Of a stretch of 64,000 bases of DNA, positions 26,993 to 35,969 are shown in pieces. The stretch is from CAISIP01 sp965278985 (lineage in GTDB: Bacteria > Pseudomonadota > Gammaproteobacteria > Burkholderiales > Burkholderiaceae_C): assembly GCA_965278985.1 (NCBI GenBank), contig OZ257131.1, positions 2,170,001 through 2,234,000 of the forward strand. The letters are read 5' to 3'. A program made the position numbers and the translations under genes. The notes beneath the pieces were generated by a model that saw nothing but the letters and a program-made list of their open reading frames with translations, had not been told where the DNA came from and made no database searches. Position 1 is the stretch's first letter; each line of letters begins with the position of its first letter.

Positions 26993-27020
26993 AAAACGAA
27001 AACCCCGCCGAAGCGGGGTT
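26993..27020 (-). terminator. Intrinsic terminator after the OmpA-family gene
   Basis: On the minus strand AACCCCGC-TTCG-GCGGGGTT is a perfect 8-bp stem with a UUCG loop, followed by TTCGTTTTG. It lies 36 bases past the stop of the OmpA-family gene and ends that transcript before ubiG. Confidence 0.85.
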
Positions 27021-27055
27021 TCGAAGCAATCCGGACGAGTCCGGAGTCGCGAGGA

Positions 27056-27724
27056 TCAGCGGTTGGCGCGGGTGCCGACCACTTCGATTTCCACGCGGCG
27101 GTTCTTGGCGCGGCCTTCGGCAGTCTTGTTGTCGGCCACAGGCTGCTTCTCGCCCTTGCCTTCGGTGTAGACGCGATTGCGTTCGATGCCCTTGGAGACC
27201 AAATAGGCCTTCACGGCTTCCGAACGGCGCACCGACAGGGCCTGGTTGTAGGCATCGGTACCCACGGAGTCGGTGTGGCCCACGGCGATCACGACTTCCA
27301 GGTTGATGTCCTTGACCTTGCTCACCAGATCGTCCAGCTTGGCCTTGCCTTCGGGCTTCAGCACCGACTTGTCGAAGTCGAAGAAAGCGTCGGCAGCGTA
27401 GGTCACCTTGCTGGCGGCTGCGGGGGCAGGCGCGGGAGCGGGTGCCGGTGCAGGCGCCGGAGCGGGAGCAGCAACAGGCGGGGGGGGCGCTGCGGGAGCA
27501 GGTGCCGGAGCGGGAGCAGGTGCCGGGGGCTGGATCGCGCCATCACAAGAAGCGGCTGCGGTTGCAGGCGTCCAGAAGTTGTCACGCCAGCACAGCTCGT
27601 TCGAACCGTTCTTCCAGACCAGTTCAGACGTGCCATTGCGCCAGTTATCAATGGTCTGGGCGCCAGCGGCGGTTGCAACGACGGCCGTAGCAAACAACAT
27701 CGCTACTTGGTTGAGTTTCTTCAT
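27056..27724 (-). CDS. ompA: OmpA-family outer-membrane/peptidoglycan-binding protein
   Basis: Start MKKLNQVAMLFATAVVATAA at 27724 with GAGGAG upstream; a signal peptide is cut near AGA|Q. A short N-terminal domain (ELVWKNGSNELCWRDNFW) is followed by a 40-residue Ala/Pro linker and the OmpA C-terminal domain (FFDFDKSVLKPEGKAKLDDL, GHTDSVGTDAYNQ, NRRVEIEV). That domain binds diaminopimelate in peptidoglycan. There is no eight-stranded barrel, so it is an anchored periplasmic or outer-membrane-associated protein rather than a classical OmpA porin. Short form typical of Comamonadaceae. Confidence 0.9.
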   Translation of the reverse strand: MKKLNQVAMLFATAVVATAAGAQTIDNWRNGTSELVWKNGSNELCWRDNFWTPATAAASCDGAIQPPAPAPAPAPAPAAPPPPVAAPAPAPAPAPAPAPAPAAASKVTYAADAFFDFDKSVLKPEGKAKLDDLVSKVKDINLEVVIAVGHTDSVGTDAYNQALSVRRSEAVKAYLVSKGIERNRVYTEGKGEKQPVADNKTAEGRAKNRRVEIEVVGTRANR

Positions 27725-27950
27725 GATTCTCCTCAGTGTGAGACAAAAGCAGCGAGGCTGCGAAAGGTTGGTAAGCCTCAGTGGCCACCCCCCCAAGGCA
27801 TGGCTGGTATTGTGCCATACACATCTAACCCAACAAGCCGGAACGGGCCGCGAGTGCGTAGGACGCCAAGCCGATATGGCAAAGATGTTGTCTGCTCACG
27901 ACAGATGATGCGCCTAAAATTGAAGGTTTACGCCGATCTCATCTTCCTTC

Positions 27951-30605
27951 ATGACCCAGTTCGCCAAAGAAACGCTGCCCACCAGTCTTGAAGAGGAGAT
28001 GCGCCGGAGCTACCTCGACTACGCGATGAGCGTGATCGTGGGGCGTGCGCTGCCCGATGCACGTGACGGTCTCAAGCCCGTGCACCGCCGCGTGCTTTTT
28101 GCGATGCACGAGCTCAACAACGACTGGAACCGTCCTTACAAGAAGTCGGCGCGTATCGTGGGCGACGTGATCGGCAAGTACCACCCGCACGGAGACCAGT
28201 CGGTCTACGACACCATCGTGCGGATGGCGCAGGACTTCTCGATGCGCCACATGCTGGTCGACGGCCAGGGCAACTTCGGTTCGGTGGACGGCGACAACGC
28301 CGCCGCCATGCGGTACACGGAAATCCGCCTCGCCAAGATCACGCACGAGATGCTGGCCGACATCGACAAGGAGACTGTCGACTTCGGCCCCAACTACGAC
28401 GGCTCTGAAAGGGAACCGCTGGTACTGCCCAGCAAGCTGCCGAACCTGCTGGTGAATGGCTCTGGCGGTATCGCGGTGGGCATGGCAACCAACATCCCGC
28501 CGCACAACCTCAACGAAGTCGTCGACGCCTGCCTGCACCTGCTGCGCAATCCTGAGAGTTCGGTGGACGAGCTGATGGAGATCATCCCCGCGCCGGACTT
28601 CCCCACGGGCGGCATCATCTACGGCATCAGCGGCGTCAAGGACGGCTACCGTACCGGCCGCGGCCGCGTGGTGATGCGCGCCAAGTGCCATTTCGAGGAC
28701 ATCGACCGGGGCCAGCGCCAGGCGATCATCGTGGACGAGCTGCCCTACCAGGTCAACAAGAAGACGCTGCAGGAGCGCATGGCCGAGCTGGTGCACGAGA
28801 AGAAGCTCGAAGGCATCAGCCACATCCAGGACGAGTCCGACAAGTCCGGCATGCGGCTGGTGATCGAACTCAAGCGCGGCGAAGTCCCCGAGGTGGTGCT
28901 GAACAACCTCTACAAGCAGACGCAGCTGCAGGACACCTTCGGCGTCAACATGGTGGCGCTGATCAACGGCCAGCCCAAGCTGTGCAACCTGAAGGACCTC
29001 GTCGAGGTCTTCCTGCAGCACCGCAGGGAAGTCGTCACGCGGCGCACCATCTTCAACCTGCGCAAGGCGCGCGATCGCGGCCATGTGCTCGAAGGCCTGG
29101 CCGTGGCACTGGCCAACATCGACGAGTTCATCCGCATCATCCGTGAGTCGCCCACGCCACCCGTGGCCAAGACCGAACTGATGGCCCGCAGTTGGGACAG
29201 CAAACTGGTGCGCGAGATGCTCACGCGCGTGCGCGCCGACGGCGGCGTGATCAACGCCGATGACTACCGCCCCGAGGACCTGGACAAGAATTTCGGCCTC
29301 GGCAACGACGGCCTCTACCGCCTCAGCGACACGCAGGCCCAGGAAATCCTGCAGATGCGCCTGCAGCGCCTGACGGGTCTGGAGCAGGACAAGATCGTCG
29401 CCGAGTACAAGGAAGTCATGTCCGAGATCGAAGACCTGCTCGACATCCTGGCCAAGCCCGAACGCGTCACGACGATCATCACGGACGAGCTGGGCCACCT
29501 GCGTCAGGAGTTCGGCCAGACCAAGCTGGGCGCGCGCCGCAGCCACATCGAGCACAGTTCCTTCGACCTCAGCACCGAAGACCTGATCACGCCCACAGAC
29601 ATGGTGGTGACGCTCTCCCACAGTGGCTACATCAAGAGCCAGCCGCTGTCTGAGTACCGCGCGCAGAAGCGCGGTGGTCGCGGCAAGCAGGCCACGGCCA
29701 CCAAGGAAGACGACTGGATCGACCAGCTCTTCATCGCCAACACGCACGACTACATCCTGTGTTTCTCCAACCGCGGCCGGCTGTACTGGCTCAAGGTCTG
29801 GGAGGTGCCGCAGGGTTCGCGCGGCTCGCGCGGCCGGCCCATCGTCAACATGTTCCCGCTGGCCGAGGGCGAGAAGATCAACGTTGTCCTGGCGCTCACC
29901 GGTGAGAACCGAAGCTTCCCGGCGACGCACTATGTGTTCATGGCCACGTCCATGGGCACGGTCAAGAAGACCTCGCTGGACGAGTTCAACAACCCGCGCA
30001 AGGGCGGCATCATCGCCGTCAACCTCGACGAAGGCGACTACCTGATCGGGGCGGCCCTGACCGACGGCCAGCACGACGTGATGCTGTTCTCCGACGGTGG
30101 CAAGGCCGTGCGCTTCGACGAAGAGGACGTGCGCCCGCTGGGCCGCGCGGCCCGCGGCGTGCGTGGCATGACGCTGGAAGGCAACCAGAGCGTGATCGCC
30201 ATGCTGGTGGCCGAGGACGAGCAGCAGAGCGTGCTGACCGCCACCGAAAACGGCTACGGCAAGCGCACGCCCATCACCGAATACACCCGCCACGGCCGCG
30301 GCACCAAGGGCATGATCGCGATCCAGCAGAGCGAACGCAACGGCAAGGTCGTGGCCGCCACGCTGGTGCATGCCGACGACGAGATCATGCTGATCACCGA
30401 CAAGGGTGTGCTGGTGCGCACGCGCGTCAGCGAGATCCGCGAGCTCGGCCGCGCAACCCAGGGCGTGACGCTGATCGGCCTGGACGAAGGCTCCAAGCTC
30501 AGCGGCCTGCAGCGCATCGTGGAAAACGATGCCAATGCAGCGCTGTCCGAGGACGACACGTCCGGCGAAGGCGACAGCGGCGCTGGCGAAGCACCCGCCA
30601 ACTGA
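27951..30605 (+). CDS. gyrA: DNA gyrase subunit A
   Basis: An 884-residue GyrA. N-terminal TLPTSLEEEMRRSYLDYAMS, breakage-reunion Tyr in AAAMRYTEIRLAKI, and six C-terminal beta-pinwheel blades with the GyrA-box QKRGGRGKQ. Catalyses ATP-dependent negative supercoiling with GyrB. The C-terminal tail is short and acidic (SEDDTSGEGDS). In the quinolone region the sequence is HPHGDQSVYDTIVR, so the residues equivalent to E. coli Ser83-Ala84 are Gln-Ser, while Asp87 is kept. Stands at the head of the serC-aro-rpsA run. Confidence 0.98.
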   Translation: MTQFAKETLPTSLEEEMRRSYLDYAMSVIVGRALPDARDGLKPVHRRVLFAMHELNNDWNRPYKKSARIVGDVIGKYHPHGDQSVYDTIVRMAQDFSMRHMLVDGQGNFGSVDGDNAAAMRYTEIRLAKITHEMLADIDKETVDFGPNYDGSEREPLVLPSKLPNLLVNGSGGIAVGMATNIPPHNLNEVVDACLHLLRNPESSVDELMEIIPAPDFPTGGIIYGISGVKDGYRTGRGRVVMRAKCHFEDIDRGQRQAIIVDELPYQVNKKTLQERMAELVHEKKLEGISHIQDESDKSGMRLVIELKRGEVPEVVLNNLYKQTQLQDTFGVNMVALINGQPKLCNLKDLVEVFLQHRREVVTRRTIFNLRKARDRGHVLEGLAVALANIDEFIRIIRESPTPPVAKTELMARSWDSKLVREMLTRVRADGGVINADDYRPEDLDKNFGLGNDGLYRLSDTQAQEILQMRLQRLTGLEQDKIVAEYKEVMSEIEDLLDILAKPERVTTIITDELGHLRQEFGQTKLGARRSHIEHSSFDLSTEDLITPTDMVVTLSHSGYIKSQPLSEYRAQKRGGRGKQATATKEDDWIDQLFIANTHDYILCFSNRGRLYWLKVWEVPQGSRGSRGRPIVNMFPLAEGEKINVVLALTGENRSFPATHYVFMATSMGTVKKTSLDEFNNPRKGGIIAVNLDEGDYLIGAALTDGQHDVMLFSDGGKAVRFDEEDVRPLGRAARGVRGMTLEGNQSVIAMLVAEDEQQSVLTATENGYGKRTPITEYTRHGRGTKGMIAIQQSERNGKVVAATLVHADDEIMLITDKGVLVRTRVSEIRELGRATQGVTLIGLDEGSKLSGLQRIVENDANAALSEDDTSGEGDSGAGEAPAN

Positions 30606-30625
30606 CACGCCCCACTTCACAAGGC

Positions 30626-30655
30626 CCCGCGCCGCGCCATGCGGCGCGGGCATTT
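30626..30655 (+). terminator. GC-rich hairpin between gyrA and serC
   Basis: CCCGCGCCGC (30626-30635) pairs perfectly with GCGGCGCGGG (30641-30650), then CATTTC. The U-tract is weak, so it may only attenuate transcription into serC, which starts 32 bases later. Confidence 0.5.
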
Positions 30656-30681
30656 CAGTTCAGGTTTGCAACGGAGCAGGC

Positions 30682-31788
30682 ATGCAGCGCCCCTACAACT
30701 TCTCCGCCGGCCCGGCAGCCATTCCCGAGGAAGTCCTGCACGAAGCGGCGGGCGAGATGCTCGATTGGCACGGCAGCGGCATGGGCGTCATGGAGATGAG
30801 CCACCGCGGCAAGGAATTCATCTCGATCTACGAACACGCCGAGGCAGACCTGCGCGAGTTGCTGGCCGTGCCCGCGAACTTCAAGATCCTCTTCATGCAA
30901 GGTGGCGGCCTGGGCGAGAACGCCATCGTGCCGCTGAACCTGTCGCGTGGCGGCACCGTGGACTTCGTGGTCACCGGCAGCTGGAGCCAGAAATCCATCA
31001 AGGAGGCCGCGCGTTACTGCACGCCCCACCTGGCCGCGAGCAATGCTGACGACCAGCACACCACGCTGCCCGACCCGGCCAGCTGGAAACTCAGCCCCGG
31101 TGCGAGCTACGTGCACATCTGCAGCAACGAAACCATCCATGGCGTGGAGTTCCACACCCCGCCCGACCTGAAGGCCCTCGGATCGGCTGCGCCACTTGTC
31201 ATCGATTGCTCCTCGCATGTGGCGAGCCGGCCCATCGACTGGTCACGCGTGGGCCTGGCATTCGCCGGTGCGCAGAAGAACCTGGGGCCTGCCGGCCTCA
31301 CGCTGGTCTTCGTCCGCGAGGACTTGCTGGGCCATGCGCTGAAAGCCTGCCCCAGCGCCTTCGACTACCAGACCGTGGCCGACAACGACTCGATGTTCAA
31401 CACGCCGCCCACCTACGGCATCTACATCGCCGGCCTGACCTTCCAGTGGCTCAAGCGCCAGCGCGAGGGCGCACTCGCCGGCATCGCGGCCATGGAGCAG
31501 CGCAACACGGCGAAGGCCGAACTCCTATATGGCTATATCGACCAGTCGGCGCTATATGTCAACAAGGTCGACCCGTCCTGCCGTTCGCGCATGAACGTGC
31601 CCTTCTTCCTGCGCGACGAAAGCCGCAACGAGGCTTTCCTCACCGGCGCCAACGCCCACGGGCTGCTGCAGCTCAAAGGGCATAAATCGGTGGGCGGCAT
31701 GCGCGCCAGCATCTACAACGCCATGCCGCTGCAAGGTGTGCGTACCCTCGTGGAGTACATGCGAGAATTTGAACGCACGGCCGCCTGA
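30682..31788 (+). CDS. serC: Phosphoserine aminotransferase
   Basis: Start MQRPYNFSAGPAAIPEEVLH at 30682; upstream in-frame codons are not part of it. 368 residues, normal for SerC. FMQGGGLGENAIVPLNLSR binds the cofactor phosphate, and the PLP Lys lies in FAGAQKNLGPAGL. Transfers the amino group from glutamate to 3-phosphohydroxypyruvate in serine synthesis, and to the analogous intermediate in pyridoxal phosphate synthesis. First of the serC-pheA-tyrA-aroA/cmk-rpsA run conserved in betaproteobacteria. Confidence 0.96.
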   Translation: MQRPYNFSAGPAAIPEEVLHEAAGEMLDWHGSGMGVMEMSHRGKEFISIYEHAEADLRELLAVPANFKILFMQGGGLGENAIVPLNLSRGGTVDFVVTGSWSQKSIKEAARYCTPHLAASNADDQHTTLPDPASWKLSPGASYVHICSNETIHGVEFHTPPDLKALGSAAPLVIDCSSHVASRPIDWSRVGLAFAGAQKNLGPAGLTLVFVREDLLGHALKACPSAFDYQTVADNDSMFNTPPTYGIYIAGLTFQWLKRQREGALAGIAAMEQRNTAKAELLYGYIDQSALYVNKVDPSCRSRMNVPFFLRDESRNEAFLTGANAHGLLQLKGHKSVGGMRASIYNAMPLQGVRTLVEYMREFERTAA

Positions 31789-31815
31789 AGCCACGCACAC
31801 CCCTTCCCACGCCAC

Positions 31816-32901
31816 ATGACCAGAACCCTCCCGGAGCTTCGCGTCGAGATCGACGCCATCGATGCCCAGCTCCTGTCTCTGCTGAACCAGCGTGCCATGC
31901 TCGCCACGGAGGTCGGCGAAGTCAAGAAGATCGAAGGCTCGCCGGCCTACCGGCCCGAGCGCGAAGCCGCCGTGATCCAGGGCCTGCAGGCTGGCAACCC
32001 CGGGCCCTTGCCCCAGGCAGGCATCGCGCATGTGTGGCGCGAGATCATGTCTGCCTGCCGCTCCCTGGAGGCCGTGCAGCGCGTGGCCTTCCTGGGCCCT
32101 GCCGGCACCTTCAGCGAACAGGCTGCCATCCAGTATTTCGGCTCCAGCTTCGAGGCCATCCCCTGCGCCAGCTTCGACGAGGTGTTCCATGCCGCGGCAT
32201 CGGGCCGGGCCGAATTCGGCGTGGTGCCCGTGGAGAACAACACCGAGGGGGTGGTGACCCGCTCGCTGGACCTGCTGCTGGACTCGCCGCTGCACATCGT
32301 GGGCGAGATCAGCCTGCCTATCCGGCACCACCTGCTGCGCCTGGAGAACTCGTTGCGCGACATCGAGGTGGTGCTGGCGCATCCGCAGGCGCTGGCCCAG
32401 TGCCATGGCTGGCTGGGCGCGCACCTGCCCCATGCCGAACGGCGGGCCGCCTCCAGCAATGCGGAGGGCGCCCGGCTTGCGGCCGGCCATCCCCACTGGG
32501 CAGCCATCGCGGGCGACCGCGCCGCCGCGGAATTCGGCCTGCACAAGGTCGAAAGCGGTATCCAGGACGATGCACTCAACCGGACGCGCTTCTGCATCAT
32601 CTGCCTGCCGGGCAACCTGGCGGCACCGCCGGCTTCGGGCCGCGACTGCGTGAGCCTGGTGGTCTCCGTGCGCAACCGCCCCGGCGCCGTCCACGACCTG
32701 CTGGTGCCCCTCAAGACGCACGGCGTGTCGATGACACGGTTCGAGTCCCGGCCCGCGCGCTCCGGCCAGTGGGAGTACTACTTCTACATCGACATCCAGG
32801 GCCATCCTTCGCAGCCCCATGTGGCCGCCGCGCTGGACGACCTGCGGGGGCTGTGCGAGTTCTTCAAGCTGCTCGGCGCCTACCCCGTCAATGAGCATTG
32901 A
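31816..32901 (+). CDS. pheA: Bifunctional chorismate mutase/prephenate dehydratase (P-protein)
   Basis: 361 residues. The first 85 are an AroQ chorismate mutase (ELRVEIDAIDAQLLSLLNQR, AYRPEREAAVIQGL). Residues 90-275 are prephenate dehydratase (VAFLGPAGTFSEQAAIQYFG, GVVPVENNTEGVVTRSLDLL, and TRFCIIC). Residues 285-360 are an ACT domain with CVSLVVSVRNRPGAVHDLL and SRPARSGQWEYYFYIDIQGH, the Phe-sensing site. Makes phenylpyruvate from chorismate; feedback inhibition by Phe is expected. Starts 28 bases after serC. Confidence 0.96.
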   Translation: MTRTLPELRVEIDAIDAQLLSLLNQRAMLATEVGEVKKIEGSPAYRPEREAAVIQGLQAGNPGPLPQAGIAHVWREIMSACRSLEAVQRVAFLGPAGTFSEQAAIQYFGSSFEAIPCASFDEVFHAAASGRAEFGVVPVENNTEGVVTRSLDLLLDSPLHIVGEISLPIRHHLLRLENSLRDIEVVLAHPQALAQCHGWLGAHLPHAERRAASSNAEGARLAAGHPHWAAIAGDRAAAEFGLHKVESGIQDDALNRTRFCIICLPGNLAAPPASGRDCVSLVVSVRNRPGAVHDLLVPLKTHGVSMTRFESRPARSGQWEYYFYIDIQGHPSQPHVAAALDDLRGLCEFFKLLGAYPVNEH

Positions 32902-32937
32902 CATCCATCCGGCCAACCACCAGGGGCGAAGACAAGC

Positions 32938-33810
32938 ATGTTTGAACAGTTGGGCCTGATCGGCTGTGGATTGATGGGCGGATCGTTCGCCCTGGCACTC
33001 AAGCGGGCCGGGCTGGTCAAGCGCATCGTGGGCTACAGCAAGTCGCCGTCCACCACGGAGCGCGCGCGCCAGCTCGGCGTGATCGATGTGGAGGCACCTT
33101 CCGCGCTGCTCGCGGTCTCGGGTGCCGACATCGTGCTGATCGCCGTGCCCGTGGCCTCCACCGAAGCCACCTTCAAGTCGATCCGCCATCTGGTCACGCC
33201 CGACATGCTGATCATGGACGTGGGCTCCACCAAGCGCGAGGTGGTGGACGCGGGCCGCCGCGCCCTGCGCGAGCAGATCGGCTGCTTCGTGCCCAGCCAC
33301 CCCATCGCGGGCAAGGAGCTCTCGGGCGTCGAAAACGCCGACGCCGACCTGTACATGGGTCGCCAGGTGGTGCTGACACCCATCGAGCGCACCGAGAAGG
33401 TCCAGCTTCAGAAGGCGGTGGACGTGTGGGCGGCCCTGGGTTGCCGCGTCGTCAAGATGACCCCCGAGACCCACGATGCCGCCTTCGCCGCCGTGAGCCA
33501 CTTGCCCCACCTGATCGCCTTCGCCGCCATGAACGCGATCACCGACCAGCCGCTGGGCCGCGACTTCCTGTCGCTCGCAGGGCCCGGCTTCCGCGACTTC
33601 ACGCGCATCGCGGCGGGTGACCCGACGATGTGGCGCGACGTCATGCTGTCCAACCGCGAAGAGCTGCTCGAGCAATCCAGAATCTTCCAGCGCGCCCTGC
33701 AGGCCCTGGAACTGATGATCTCCAGCGGCAACGGTGATGCCCTGGTGGAGCGCTTCGAGAACGCGAGCACGGCCCGAGCCAACTGGAGCATGGCGCGCCA
33801 TCAGAAGTGA
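32938..33810 (+). CDS. tyrA: Prephenate dehydrogenase
   Basis: 290 residues beginning MFEQLGLIGCGLMGGSFALA, a Rossmann GxGxxGG motif for NAD(P). MDVGSTKREVVDAGRR and SHPIAGKELSGVENADADLY are TyrA signatures; the His of SHPIAG takes part in catalysis. Converts prephenate or arogenate to the tyrosine precursor. No chorismate mutase domain is attached and the ACT domain is absent. Ends with ATGA into the aroA-cmk gene, so the two are coupled. Confidence 0.95.
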   Translation: MFEQLGLIGCGLMGGSFALALKRAGLVKRIVGYSKSPSTTERARQLGVIDVEAPSALLAVSGADIVLIAVPVASTEATFKSIRHLVTPDMLIMDVGSTKREVVDAGRRALREQIGCFVPSHPIAGKELSGVENADADLYMGRQVVLTPIERTEKVQLQKAVDVWAALGCRVVKMTPETHDAAFAAVSHLPHLIAFAAMNAITDQPLGRDFLSLAGPGFRDFTRIAAGDPTMWRDVMLSNREELLEQSRIFQRALQALELMISSGNGDALVERFENASTARANWSMARHQK

Positions 33811-35822
33811 TGTTCAACATTCCCTTCCTGGATATTCCCCCGCTGGAGAGCGCCGGTGGACAACGCGTGCTCCCCGGCTCCAAGAGCATCTCGAACCGGC
33901 TGCTGCTGCTCGCGGCCATGAGCCTGGGCACCACCACGCTGCACGACCTGCTGGACTCCGACGACACCCGCGTGATGCTCGACGCGCTGCAGGCCCTGGG
34001 CTGCGGCGTGCAGCGCCAGGGCCACAGCGCCACCATCGTGGGGCTGGGCGGACGCCTGCCGCAGCGCCAGGCGAAGCTGTTTCTCGGCAATGCCGGCACG
34101 GCCATGCGCCCGCTGACTGCCGCGCTGGCGGTGCTGGGCGGAGACTTCGAACTCTCCGGCGTGCCCCGCATGCACGAGCGGCCCATCGGCGATCTCGTCG
34201 AAGCCCTGCAGGCCCTGGGATGCGACATCACCTACCTGGGCCAGCCCGGCTACCCGCCACTGCGCATCGGCCAGCCGGCCCTGGCACTGGACAAGCCAAT
34301 CCCCGTGCGCGGCGACGTGTCCAGCCAGTTCCTCACGGCGCTGCTGATGGCGCTGCCGCTGGTCGCGCAGCGCGACATCGTCATCGAGGTCCAGGGCGAG
34401 CTGATCTCGCGTCCGTACGTGGAGATCACGCTGAACCTGCTGGGGCGCTTCGGCGTGCAGGTACAGCGCGAAGGCTGGCACCGCTTCGTGATCCCTGCGC
34501 ACAGCCGCCTCGTCTCACCGGGCACGCTGCACGTGGAGGCGGATGCCTCGTCGGCGAGCTATTTCGTCGCCCTCGGGGCGCTGGCCGCATCGCCCGAGCA
34601 CCCCGTGCGCATCGACGGCGTGGGGCAGGACTCGATCCAGGGAGACATCCGCTTCGTGGACGCGGCGCGGCAAATGGGCGCGCAGGTGCGCAGCGGCCCG
34701 AACTGGCTGGAGGTCTGGCGTACCGCGGACACCTCCGCCACCCCCCTGCTCCCACTCGACCTGGACTGCAACCACATTCCCGATGCCGCCATGACGCTGG
34801 CCGTGATGGCGCTGTTCGCCCGCGGCAACACCACGTTGCGCAACATCGCCAGCTGGCGCGTGAAGGAAACCGATCGCCTTGCCGCCATGGCCACTGAACT
34901 GCGCAAGTTCGGTGCGACGGTGGAAGAAGGTGCCGACTACCTGCGCATCACGCCGCCTGCCACGCCCGCCGCCTGGAAAGCCGCCACGATCCACACCTAC
35001 GATGACCATCGCATGGCAATGGCACTGTCGCTGGCGGCCTTCAATCCTGCCGGGCTGCCAGTGCGCATCGAGGATCCCAAGTGCGTGGGCAAGACTTTCC
35101 CGGACTATTTCGAGGCGCTGTTCTCGGTCAGCCGGACATCGGTGCAGCGCATACCCGTGTTGTGCGTGGACGGCCCCACGGCGTCCGGCAAAGGCACGCT
35201 GGCAGCGGAGCTGGCGCGTCGGCTGGGCTACCACTTCCTGGATTCCGGCGCGCTCTACCGCCTCACCGCCCTGGCCGCCACACGCGCGGGGCTGAGCCTG
35301 GATGCCGCGGGCGAGGCCGCCATCGCGGCGCTGGTGAAGACGCTGCCCGTGCGCTTCGAGCCTGGCCGCGTCTTCATCGGCACCGAAGACGTCAGCGAAC
35401 TGCTACGCACCGAGGCCATGGGCATGAACGCCTCCAAGGTGTCGGTTCTGCCAGCCGTGCGCGAGGCACTGATCGCGCTGCAGCACGCATCCCGCCGATT
35501 GCCCGGGCTGGTTGCCGATGGCCGGGACATGGGCACCGTCATCTTCCCGGACGCCCCGCTCAAGGTGTTTCTCACGGCCAGCGCGGCACGGCGCGCCGAG
35601 AGGCGCCATAAACAATTGATTTCAAAGGGGATCGACACTACAATCGACAGTCTTCGCGCCGATCTGGAGGCGCGCGATGCCCGGGACTCGTCCCGCGCCA
35701 CCGCGCCCCTCAAACCTGCGCAGGATGCCCTGCTGCTCGACAACTCCGACCTGACCGTGGACGAATCGGTTGATCGTGTGTTGGCGTGGTGGCAGGCAAA
35801 GCAGCCCTTCCGCAGTACCTGA
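33807..35822 (+). CDS. aroA-cmk: Fused EPSP synthase and cytidylate kinase
   Basis: 671 residues in one frame. Residues 1-440 are AroA: VLPGSKSISNRLLLLAAMS binds phosphoshikimate, LGNAGTAMRPLTAALA is the PEP loop, and the end has HRMAMALSLAAF. Residues 448-671 are Cmk: CVDGPTASGKGTLAAELARR is the P-loop, HFLDSGALYR the CMP site, and DGRDMGTVIFPDA the lid region. So one protein makes EPSP in the shikimate pathway and phosphorylates CMP/dCMP. The fusion is known in Comamonadaceae. The tyrA overlap and position before rpsA preserve the cmk-rpsA order seen in E. coli. Confidence 0.95.
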   Translation: MMFNIPFLDIPPLESAGGQRVLPGSKSISNRLLLLAAMSLGTTTLHDLLDSDDTRVMLDALQALGCGVQRQGHSATIVGLGGRLPQRQAKLFLGNAGTAMRPLTAALAVLGGDFELSGVPRMHERPIGDLVEALQALGCDITYLGQPGYPPLRIGQPALALDKPIPVRGDVSSQFLTALLMALPLVAQRDIVIEVQGELISRPYVEITLNLLGRFGVQVQREGWHRFVIPAHSRLVSPGTLHVEADASSASYFVALGALAASPEHPVRIDGVGQDSIQGDIRFVDAARQMGAQVRSGPNWLEVWRTADTSATPLLPLDLDCNHIPDAAMTLAVMALFARGNTTLRNIASWRVKETDRLAAMATELRKFGATVEEGADYLRITPPATPAAWKAATIHTYDDHRMAMALSLAAFNPAGLPVRIEDPKCVGKTFPDYFEALFSVSRTSVQRIPVLCVDGPTASGKGTLAAELARRLGYHFLDSGALYRLTALAATRAGLSLDAAGEAAIAALVKTLPVRFEPGRVFIGTEDVSELLRTEAMGMNASKVSVLPAVREALIALQHASRRLPGLVADGRDMGTVIFPDAPLKVFLTASAARRAERRHKQLISKGIDTTIDSLRADLEARDARDSSRATAPLKPAQDALLLDNSDLTVDESVDRVLAWWQAKQPFRST

Positions 35823-35885
35823 TTTCCGATCAGGCCCTGCCGGGCTGTTGAAGAATGCTACGGAGCCACCAGTTCCCTAGCGGGC

Positions 35886-35929
35886 CCACGAAGCTCCCCT
35901 CGCGCCTTCTTTGCGCACTGGCTTCGTGG
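35886..35929 (+). promoter_or_regulatory. Structured leader hairpin before rpsA
   Basis: CCACGAAGC (35886-35894) pairs perfectly with GCTTCGTGG (35921-35929), with an inner GCGC...GCGC pair in the loop. It lies about 40 bases before the rpsA start in a 147-base leader. S1 regulates its own translation in E. coli through leader structure, so a similar role is plausible but not shown. Confidence 0.5.
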
Positions 35930-35969
35930 TTCATCAACTCAACCCCCGCGGCTACGGCCGCAAAGCAAC

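Noticed and set aside
27408..27540. Ala/Gly/Pro tandem repeats in the OmpA-family gene as a CRISPR or minisatellite
   Set aside because: It is the Ala-Pro linker of the protein read at DNA level; units are short and imperfect, with no spacers.
27939..30653. A 904-codon open frame on the minus strand over gyrA
   Set aside because: It is the mirror of a certain gyrA gene in GC-rich DNA, full of His/Val/Asp/Ala with no recognisable domain.
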